Below are positions 25,401 to 34,278 of a stretch of DNA of 62,228 nucleotides, one piece after another (positions within the stretch are counted from its first letter, which is position 1; every line of letters begins with the position of its first letter). The position numbers and the translations under genes were made by a program. This DNA is from Bacteroidales bacterium (GTDB taxonomy: Bacteria; Bacteroidota; Bacteroidia; Bacteroidales; UBA932): the NCBI GenBank assembly GCA_017960545.1, contig JAGCYZ010000057.1:1-62228 (forward strand), read 5' to 3'. A model generated the notes under the pieces. That model was not told where the DNA came from, ran no database searches, and was given only the letters and a program-made list of their open reading frames with translations.

Positions 25401-25506
25401 GTTCGGAAATATCCCCGTGCTCATCTGGCTCCTATGCATCGTTTTTGCAGCGTGCCTGCTGTACGGGATATACGTTTCAGTCAAGAAAGTGATAGGCAAA
25501 GTATGA
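22483..25506 (+). CDS. FtsX-like ABC permease, about ten helices
   Basis: The frame has no ATG before the first membrane helix, so the start is taken as TTG at 22483, inside the upstream gene; this gives 1007 residues. An N-terminal helix (about 13-35) is followed by a large periplasmic domain (to about 445) and helices near 449-471, 513-537 and 555-575. A central helix pair and a second extracytoplasmic domain follow (about 690-880), with three C-terminal helices. This duplicated FtsX layout is typical of ADOP-type or lipoprotein-release permeases. With the ATPase it may move lipoproteins, perhaps the propeller lipoprotein upstream. Its stop overlaps the ATG of the glycosyltransferase. Confidence 0.83.
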   Translation: MKSRELSAGSIRYYKRFWILIAIACAVAAGVISGSLIVGDSVRHSLEKRTLDRLGDARTVIVSQNGYLDAAFAAAVPSGRGMLYSDGFVSADGRLIPVNVWGIDSVEPGTVKINAPLSKEIGARQGSAVVLRLPRNGLVPSGSLFVTEEYTLGLRLSCTDVLSASQGGNLSLRVAQVLPYNVFVSRSELCENLETGDKISMVFSPEELGRSVLDDVFKPQYAGLSVRTAADGRSEVVSDAVFLQEDIIEAVSGRDAKPDRLFSYLANTISAGDAFVPYSFVTAMDYYKGESIPADQIYLTDYTAARLGARIGDQINVSYYISPGMKQLETDSVTLRVGRIIPIGEVLSDPGLSASYPGLTEAQRCSDWDSDLPLDMSLIGPQDELYWERYRSAPKAILPYAAVASSWKNPYGAATALRLDGEADLDALDASQCGVAMIHPLDSGLAAARGGVDFGGLFLALGCFIIAAALLLILNPLKEMLQKRKGEREVIESIGFQPKSIRKMINREAVPVLGIASLAGVVAGLLYAFVVLFLLGNLWKGATHTDGFAVYPRPLTLVTGLAAGLLLALGTVALTLRRSMRSGKKAARQANPAAIKVWAIICTALMILLPFLSKPLGAVVSFVLTGCLWVAAGTLWFCWYILKKPANDVSRSGLVRESLYYSRSGAILSFITLALGVFIVFAVGLNRQDFTDGSKRTALTGGYGWWCETSVPVYYDLSTPQGRSHLSLGTLSPQAEILQFLRAQGDDASCLNLNKVETPAVLAADMEVFLKDFPAGDITAQYMRSAPVALVDETVLLWGMAKQVGDTLHYTDSRGNPADIVICGTLPNTVFQGNIVMDRTVFEQFWPQTTGSEVFLFKSPQQNDAGIAAAALNEYGIRVTPTLERLKEFNSVTDAYLTIFLMLGFAGLLLGLVSFFVIMRKNLAARKEDIDQWACLGIPRETVHELLYKEYGPVPLLAAGLGVSGALLSVIISFGNIPVLIWLLCIVFAACLLYGIYVSVKKVIGKV

Positions 25507-26759
25507 AAATACTGTTCATTTCCCCGAGTGCGGGAGACACATACTACTGCGGCAACTGCTTCAGGGACAATCTATTGGCGCAGGCGCTCCTCAAGCAAGG
25601 GCACGATGTGATCATTATGCCCCTGTACCTGCCTATGAAGATAAGCACCCAGGGCGTGCCCGTATTCTTTCCCGCCACGTCATATTATCTGGAGCAGGCC
25701 CTGTTCAAGAAAGGTCAGATGCCATCCTGGATGCGCAAGGCCATAGGGTCTCCCAAGATGCTGGGCCTGGCCGCATCCCTTTCCGGAACCACTTCCGCGG
25801 CCGGAATGGAGGGAATGACAATGTCAATGATAGAGGGCCTTGACGGAGCCTTCCTCAAGAATATGGAAGATATGGTGGCCTGGATGCGTTCCGACGGCCT
25901 TCCCGACGTTGTCCATCTGTCTTCATCTCTGCTCATAGGCATAGCGAGGTTCATAAAAGAGGAGCTGGGCATTCCTGTGGTATGTTCCCTTCAGGACGAG
26001 GAAGTCTGGATAGATTCCCTTAAAGAAGATTACGTTTCCAAGGCGTGGGAGGCCGTAAGCCGCAACGCCGCATACGTGGACCGCTTCATCACCTCAAGCA
26101 ACTATTACAGGCAGATAGCCTTGGAAAGGATGCCTTCGCTAAAGGATCCCGAGGTGATTTATCCCGGTGTGGACATAGAGCGTTACCGTAACCTTTCGCA
26201 GCCGTCAGACCCTACGATAGGATTCTTCTACAGGATGAACGCCCTTGACGGCCTCGACCTGGTTGCCCAGGCCTTCGTAGACCTCAAGCGCCGCGGCACA
26301 GTTCCCGGGCTGAAGTTGAGGATAGGAGGCGGGGCGATGGGCTCTTCCGACAAGAAATTCTTGGAAAAAGTTAAGGAAATACTTGCTCCGTATCAAGAAG
26401 ATGTTACCTTTGTACCCTACAGCGTAGATTCCCACGCGGATTTCTACCCTCAGATAAGTGTACTTTCCGTGCCGCTTCGCTTCAACGAAGGAGTAGGACT
26501 CTATCTTTGCGAAGCATTCGCCTCCGGGCGTCCTGCCGTAGAGCCGCGCAGCGGTTCTTTCCCAGAAATTACCGACGGCGCAGGGCTGCTTTACGATCCG
26601 GAGTCGCCTCAAGCCTTGACCGATACTTTGGAAAAAGTCCTCACGGACAGGGACCTTTACGGCCGTCTGTCCGCCCGGGCCCTTGAATTGTCCGGCAGCA
26701 GGTATGACGGTGCCGTTATGGCCCGCAGATTGTTAGAAGTATATGAATCAGTTATATAG
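25503..26759 (+). CDS. Family 4 glycosyltransferase
   Basis: I chose the ATG at 25503, overlapping the permease stop, which gives 418 residues. The N-terminal Rossmann half begins MKILFISPSAGDTYYCGNCF, and the acceptor-side GNCFRDN motif resembles GT4 retaining enzymes. The C-terminal half has GFFYRMNALDGLDLVAQAF and the E-x7-E donor-binding motif in FNEGVGLYLCEAF with SGRPAVEPRSGSFPEI. It would transfer a sugar from a nucleotide sugar to a lipid, glycan or protein on the cytosolic side. Substrate is unknown. Its presence in the redox-propeller operon suggests that an envelope component of the system is glycosylated, or that the operon joins two tasks. Confidence 0.88.
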   Translation: MKILFISPSAGDTYYCGNCFRDNLLAQALLKQGHDVIIMPLYLPMKISTQGVPVFFPATSYYLEQALFKKGQMPSWMRKAIGSPKMLGLAASLSGTTSAAGMEGMTMSMIEGLDGAFLKNMEDMVAWMRSDGLPDVVHLSSSLLIGIARFIKEELGIPVVCSLQDEEVWIDSLKEDYVSKAWEAVSRNAAYVDRFITSSNYYRQIALERMPSLKDPEVIYPGVDIERYRNLSQPSDPTIGFFYRMNALDGLDLVAQAFVDLKRRGTVPGLKLRIGGGAMGSSDKKFLEKVKEILAPYQEDVTFVPYSVDSHADFYPQISVLSVPLRFNEGVGLYLCEAFASGRPAVEPRSGSFPEITDGAGLLYDPESPQALTDTLEKVLTDRDLYGRLSARALELSGSRYDGAVMARRLLEVYESVI

Positions 26760-26768
26760 TTATCAATT

Positions 26769-28031
26769 ATGTTGAGTATGAAGAAAATTTTATTTTCACT
26801 GTGTGCAATGGTCGCCTGCGTCTGCTCCTTTGCCCAGAGCAGCGCTCCCGACGGCTTCCGCGGCCCCAAACACGACGGAATGTACCTGTCGGAAACCGGC
26901 CTTATGAAAACCTGGCCTGCAGACGGCCCCGCAAAACTGTGGGAGAACCTCCAGGTAGGTGACGGCAACTCCAGCCCGGTAATAGACGGTGACAGGCTTT
27001 ACATAACCGGCCTGTCCGAAGACAAGAGACAGGAAGTGCTCCTGGCCCTGGACAAAACCGGAAAAGTCCTGTACAGCGTAGCTTACGGATCTCCCTGGAG
27101 GAACTCTTACCCCGAGACACGTACCACCCCCACAATCTACAACGGCAAGGCATACGTCATAAGCGGCAGCGGAGAAGTAGTCTGCGTGAATACCGCAGAT
27201 GGCAAGATAGTATGGAAAGTGGACGGCAACTCCGCTTTCAGGACCACCACGGGTAACTGGGGTACCGCAGAGAGCCCCCTCATTGTAGATAACAAGGTCA
27301 TCTACTCTCCCGGCGGAAACCAAACCACCCTTGTGGCCCTTGACGCAGATACCGGCAAGGAGGTATGGAAGTCCCGCTCCCTTGGCGAGAAGCGCGCCTA
27401 TGCCACCCCTATCCTAATCGAATGGAAAGGAAAGAAGCAGATAGTGGCCTTCACCATGCACAGCATCTTTGGAGCGGACCCTTCCAACGGCAATATAGAA
27501 TGGACATTCTCCAACTGGGGAAAAAGCGGCGAGGACAATATCCCGCCCAACAGCCCCCTTTTCAAGGACGGCCGCATTTTCTTCAGCCAGGGATATGACA
27601 TAGGATCCTTTATGCTCCAGCTCAACGACAATCTTACAGGAGTGACCGTAGCGTGGAAGAATGCCGATATGGACACCCATCACGGAGGATACGTCCTTGT
27701 GGACGGCGTCATTTACGGAACCAACTGGGTGAACAACAACAGCGGAAACTGGCTCGCACTGGACTGGAACACCGGAAAGACCCTTTACAACTCCGCCTGG
27801 TCCGGCGGAAAGGGCAAAGGCTCCATAATCTATGCGGACGGAATGCTCTATTGCTACGATGAGCGTCGCGGATACATAGGAATGGTAAAGCCGGACGGTA
27901 AAGAATTCAAGACCGTCAGCGAGTTCCGTATGGACAAGGGTTCCGGCCCCTACTGGGCCCACCTGGTAATTGCCGACGGAGTCCTTTACGCCCGTCACGG
28001 CTCCGCCCTCATCGCTTATAAAGTAAAGTAG
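26769..28031 (+). CDS. Secreted PQQ-like beta-propeller protein (last gene of the operon)
   Basis: The protein has 420 residues from 26769; the ATG at 26778 gives a cleaner signal peptide (ending CSFAQ) and is about as likely. Blades include CVNTADGKIVWKVDG, ALDADTGKEVWKSR, GADPSNGNIEWTFS and ALDWNTGKTLYNS. The start of the mature protein has GFRGPKHDGMYLSETGL, the same FRG-type motif as the other propellers (FRGDGRD, FRGNNSNG, FRGDSSLSG). It resembles the outer-membrane PQQ-repeat group that is often annotated as a dehydrogenase but lacks a proven cofactor. It lies nine bases after the glycosyltransferase stop, and a hairpin terminator begins 24 bases after its own stop. Confidence 0.82.
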   Translation: MLSMKKILFSLCAMVACVCSFAQSSAPDGFRGPKHDGMYLSETGLMKTWPADGPAKLWENLQVGDGNSSPVIDGDRLYITGLSEDKRQEVLLALDKTGKVLYSVAYGSPWRNSYPETRTTPTIYNGKAYVISGSGEVVCVNTADGKIVWKVDGNSAFRTTTGNWGTAESPLIVDNKVIYSPGGNQTTLVALDADTGKEVWKSRSLGEKRAYATPILIEWKGKKQIVAFTMHSIFGADPSNGNIEWTFSNWGKSGEDNIPPNSPLFKDGRIFFSQGYDIGSFMLQLNDNLTGVTVAWKNADMDTHHGGYVLVDGVIYGTNWVNNNSGNWLALDWNTGKTLYNSAWSGGKGKGSIIYADGMLYCYDERRGYIGMVKPDGKEFKTVSEFRMDKGSGPYWAHLVIADGVLYARHGSALIAYKVK

Positions 28032-28049
28032 CGGAATAATCTGCGCTTA

Positions 28050-29486
28050 TCAGTTGCCTCTTGCTACGGGCTGGCCCATAGCGGAGGCATCTTTCGTTTC
28101 GTCCGCGTTTACTTTGAATACCATATAATCCGGAGCATCCTGTGTGAAGGCTTTCCAGCCGTTGCCGGGGTCTCCGGTTTTTGCGAAGTTGGTCCAGTGG
28201 GTGATTATCCTTTCGGCAAGGTCCCAGTCTGCCTGTGTGAAGGGCCTGTCACTGTGGTCGAGGGACTTGAACATAAACCAAAGCTCAGAGGAGTGGAAGG
28301 CGCCCTTCATATCGTGTGAACCGGCCGCATCGTCTGGAAGGGGACGTGCGAACTGATATGCGTAAACGGGCTTGCCGGCCTTGTTGCGAAGGCTGCAGAA
28401 CAGGTCGATGGCGCCCTGGGGGCTTCCGTTGCCCATATCGTCGCGGGTGTATCCTATCATATACGGGATATCCTTGATGGTGCCGTCAAAGGCGGCTGCG
28501 TCAAAGCTCTCGTTGGATACGTAGCCGTCTATATTGGGCCTTGTGTTGAGGTTTCCGCGCCTGCCGGTTGCCTGTGAATAACGGGTCGCCAGGGTGAAGA
28601 TATCCTCTGTAGAAGCGGCGCGCATCTTCTCCAGCGTGTCGTATCCGGCCCATTCGAAAATCTCCTCTACGGTAGGGGCTGCAGGCATATTGAAGCCCTG
28701 AGGCATCTGGCCGCCTGTGGCCGGGCGGGGCTCGGTTACACCGCCGCCGCTCTGTATGATGGCCTTCTTGATGAGGTTGCCGGTAAGAGGGGAGGAGCAC
28801 AGCGTCTTGACGCTTCCTGCGCCGGCGCTCTGTCCCAGGATTGTTATGTTGTCCGGATCTCCGCCAAACTGCTCTATGTTGTTTGCAATCCACTTGAGCG
28901 CGGCAATCTGGTCAAGGATTCCGTAATTGCCGGATACCCCGTGAGGGCTCTCGGCGGCCAGGAGGGGATGGGTCAGGAATCCGAAAATGCCAAGGCGGTA
29001 GTTGATGGTAACCAGTACCACGCCCTTCTGGGCCCATACTTTTCCGTCGAACTCAGGCTCCCAGCTCCATCCGCCGGTGTAGCCGCCTCCGTGGATCCAC
29101 ATTGCCACGGGGAGTTTCTTGTCCGTCTGGCCCGGTGCGGGTGTCCATACGTTCAGGTAAAGGCAGTCCTCGCTGAATTCAGGGTCTGTCATATAGAACT
29201 CGCTGGTCCAGGGGTTTGAGGAATCGTGCGGAGACTGAACGGCTCCGGCGCTGAAGGTGTCGGCAATCTTCACTCCCTGCCAGGGAATGACAGGCTGAGG
29301 CTCCTTCCAGCGCAAGTCACCCACGGGTGGAGCTGCAAAGGGGACGCCTTTGTAAACGAAAACTCCCTTTATTGTGGTTTCAACGCCCTGAATCTGTCCT
29401 CCTTCTACTGTAAGGACCGGGTTTTTTGTCTTGCATCCAGCAAGCGCCGCCGCCAGGATGACCAATGCCAATATGGATCTGCGCAT
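28050..29486 (-). CDS. Carboxylesterase type B, lipoprotein
   Basis: I start the gene at 29486 because MRRSILALVILAAALAGC gives a lipobox with Cys 18; an in-frame ATG farther upstream would add 25 residues and bury it. The 478-residue product has the alpha/beta-hydrolase features of PF00135: oxyanion HGGG (132-135), EDCLYLNVW (106-114) and nucleophile Ser 220 in LGQSAGAG. His in HDMKGAFHSSEL is the likely catalytic histidine. It would hydrolyse esters, perhaps acetyl or feruloyl groups on plant glycans, at the cell surface or in the periplasm. Its last codons overlap the hairpin described at 28055-28089. It is transcribed away from the second Spy-like gene. Confidence 0.9.
   Translation of the reverse strand: MRRSILALVILAAALAGCKTKNPVLTVEGGQIQGVETTIKGVFVYKGVPFAAPPVGDLRWKEPQPVIPWQGVKIADTFSAGAVQSPHDSSNPWTSEFYMTDPEFSEDCLYLNVWTPAPGQTDKKLPVAMWIHGGGYTGGWSWEPEFDGKVWAQKGVVLVTINYRLGIFGFLTHPLLAAESPHGVSGNYGILDQIAALKWIANNIEQFGGDPDNITILGQSAGAGSVKTLCSSPLTGNLIKKAIIQSGGGVTEPRPATGGQMPQGFNMPAAPTVEEIFEWAGYDTLEKMRAASTEDIFTLATRYSQATGRRGNLNTRPNIDGYVSNESFDAAAFDGTIKDIPYMIGYTRDDMGNGSPQGAIDLFCSLRNKAGKPVYAYQFARPLPDDAAGSHDMKGAFHSSELWFMFKSLDHSDRPFTQADWDLAERIITHWTNFAKTGDPGNGWKAFTQDAPDYMVFKVNADETKDASAMGQPVARGN
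28055..28089 (+). terminator. Hairpin with U-rich tail after the operon; copy 2 of the conserved 35-nt element
   Basis: Pairs are 28055-28059 with 28085-28089, 28061-28066 with 28079-28084, and 28068-28070 with 28075-28077. Relative to copy 1 at 11005-11039 the pair G-C (11016/11029) is A-T here (28066/28079), and T-G (11015/11030) is T-A (28065/28080). CTTTCGTTT follows. The element also encodes, on the minus strand, the last residues of the carboxylesterase. A terminator for the plus-strand operon is the simplest reading. Confidence 0.6.
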
Positions 29487-29556
29487 TTTGTGAGTATTTT
29501 TGTGGAACAATTCTATTAAACTGTTACGAAGATAAAAAAAATGAGAAACACTTTTT

Positions 29557-29583
29557 ACCATTTGGTATAAAATGTGTCTAATA
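29557..29583 (+). promoter_or_regulatory. Promoter shared with the first Spy-like gene, copy 2
   Basis: ACCATTTG (29557-29564) and GTCTAATA (29576-29583) match the pair at 10493-10519 in order, spacing and distance to TTTTTAATA (29595-29603). The repetition upstream of two paralogues but no other gene in the window supports common control. Confidence 0.55.
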
Positions 29584-29615
29584 GTCAGTTAACGTTTTTA
29601 ATAAACACTTCAATT

Positions 29616-29993
29616 ATGAGAAAATTTTTGATTGGGCTCGCAGCCCTTATTATGACTACCGGCGCTTTTGCACAGGGATTCGGTCAGTTCAACCCCGATG
29701 ACATTGCAAAGATGCAGGCAGACCGTATCAAAGAGGTTTGCAAGGTAGATGACGGTCAGTACAAGAAGATCGTTGATTACTTCGTAAAGGACGTTAAAGA
29801 GATGACAGCCCAGATGTCACAGGGCCAGGGCGGTGGCTTTGGCGGATTCGACATGGAAGCTATGCAGAAGAGGATGAAGGCTCAGACCGATTTCCTCAAG
29901 AGCGTGCTTACCGAGGATCAGTTCAAGAAGTACGAGGAGGATCAGCGCAGGATGATGGAGCAGTTTGGAGGAGGCGGCTTTGGCGGCTTCTAG
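29616..29993 (+). CDS. Spy/CpxP-like small periplasmic protein
   Basis: I chose the ATG at 29616, which opens directly into a signal peptide (MRKFLIGLAALIMTTGAFAQ); an in-frame ATG 42 bases upstream lies within the promoter-proximal repeat. The product has 125 residues. The core FNPDDIAKMQADRIKEVC, DMEAMQKRMKAQTDFLKS and VLTEDQFKKYEEDQRR parallels the paralogue at 10549, and the protein ends in Gly/Phe-rich GGGGFGGF instead of GGP repeats. A helical periplasmic chaperone or envelope-stress protein is likely by family; DUF4890 is an alternative label. A strong terminator follows. Confidence 0.8.
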   Translation: MRKFLIGLAALIMTTGAFAQGFGQFNPDDIAKMQADRIKEVCKVDDGQYKKIVDYFVKDVKEMTAQMSQGQGGGFGGFDMEAMQKRMKAQTDFLKSVLTEDQFKKYEEDQRRMMEQFGGGGFGGF

Positions 29994-30020
29994 AGCCCTC
30001 CGGGCTTCCTAATCAAAAAA

Positions 30021-30047
30021 AGCCGACGCATAATGCGCCGGCTTTTT
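30021..30047. terminator. Bidirectional intrinsic terminator
   Basis: AGCCGACGCAT pairs with ATGCGCCGGCT (one mismatch), preceded by seven A bases and followed by five T bases. It lies between the convergent Spy-like gene and the large GH2 gene and can serve both. Confidence 0.85.
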
Positions 30048-30068
30048 CTGTCTTTATCAGCAAACACC

Positions 30069-33233
<3,165 letters not shown>

Positions 33234-33249
33234 TTATTATTAGTGTTTG

Positions 33250-34164
33250 TTATTGATATACCCGAACATAATCTACATAATAGCGCTGCGGCCACTCCGA
33301 CCCGTCAGGGTCGCCTCCGTTCTGGCCGCCGATCGCGTAATTCAGCAGGATGTAATCTGCGAAATCTTCATATGTGTTGTTGAAAGGATTTTCAGTGTTG
33401 CCCCTGAAGCCACCGTTGACCGTTTCCGACAGGTCAACCCTGTTCAGCACCTCGCCGTCAAGGCTGAGGACAATCTCCCCGGGGGTCCAGTCCATAGTCC
33501 ATATATGGAACTTCTCCACCCATTGCGGATCCTTCTCAAGGAAACGGGCAAGTGGATGGTAGGAGGAGCGCCATTCCGCTCCGCCCCTTTCGTTCCCCCA
33601 GGCCACGTTGGCCAGGATTGTGGGGGTGTCCCTGTAAAGATAATACTCCATTACGTCAATCTCTCCTCCGTAAGGCCAGCCCCACTGGTTGCCAAGCAAC
33701 CATATTGCAGGCCAGGATCCCTTTTCTGTGGAGATCTTGGCCCGCACTTCAAGTTTACCGTATTTGAAGGTAAAACTGCGTCTTGTGTTTATGCTGCCGG
33801 AAGTGTACCCGGCATATTCCCTGGAGCGTTTCCAATCCCTTGGAGACGCCTCCGGGGAGTAATCAGGGTTGGGAACCGTTTCCCTGCGGGCCTCTATGAC
33901 AAGGGCGCCGCCTTCAACGAAACAGTTGTCCTCCTGATACCACTGATGCTCCTGGTTCCTGACGAAGCCTTTCTCATAGCTCCAGTCCGCCCCCGGGCGT
34001 CCGTCGATGTCAAATTCGTCGTGCCAGACAAGGTTCATCCCGTCATATTGGGTGACGGTGAAACCTTTGGGCAGGGGAGCGAATTCAGAGACCTTTCCCT
34101 TGCATCCGTTCAAGGACAGAAGGGAAACGACCGCCAGACATAAAAAACCGATACCCTTGGACAT
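33250..34164 (-). CDS. GH16 endo-glucanase/galactanase lipoprotein
   Basis: The protein has 304 residues and a lipobox SLLSLNGC (Cys near 21). The GH16 signature E-I-D-V-M-E lies at 168-173, with Glu 168 as nucleophile and Glu 173 as acid/base. Aromatic residues near the cleft (WPAIWLLG, QWGWPYGGE) and the C-terminal ADYILLNYAIGG...YYVDYVRVYQ are typical of the laminarinase-like subgroup that cuts beta-1,3 or mixed beta-1,3/1,4 glucans. A surface location is expected from the lipoprotein signal, so it may make the first cuts for the SusCD pair upstream. Substrate assignment within GH16 is inferred. Confidence 0.92.
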   Translation of the reverse strand: MSKGIGFLCLAVVSLLSLNGCKGKVSEFAPLPKGFTVTQYDGMNLVWHDEFDIDGRPGADWSYEKGFVRNQEHQWYQEDNCFVEGGALVIEARRETVPNPDYSPEASPRDWKRSREYAGYTSGSINTRRSFTFKYGKLEVRAKISTEKGSWPAIWLLGNQWGWPYGGEIDVMEYYLYRDTPTILANVAWGNERGGAEWRSSYHPLARFLEKDPQWVEKFHIWTMDWTPGEIVLSLDGEVLNRVDLSETVNGGFRGNTENPFNNTYEDFADYILLNYAIGGQNGGDPDGSEWPQRYYVDYVRVYQ

Positions 34165-34222
34165 CAGTGGAAAATGAAGTTAAAAAAGTCCTATCAAGAT
34201 AGGAGTAATTTGTAAGAAAAAC

Positions 34223-34262
34223 AAGGAAAAGGCACCGCCGCATAAGGGCGGAGCCTTTCCTT
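34223..34262 (-). terminator. Intrinsic terminator after susD
   Basis: A long stem pairs 34223-34239 with 34247-34262 (one A-A mismatch and one bulge) around CCGCC/GGCGG. On the minus strand it is followed by a T-rich run at 34211-34222. It separates the SusCD transcript from GH16-GH2, though some read-through is possible. Confidence 0.75.
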
Positions 34263-34278
34263 GAAAAAGTATGACGGA

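Noticed and set aside
11127-28031. PQQ-dependent alcohol dehydrogenase system
   Set aside because: The propellers lack visible PQQ catalytic residues and haem CXXCH sites, and no PQQ biosynthesis gene is seen; the repeats are of the BamB-like scaffold type.
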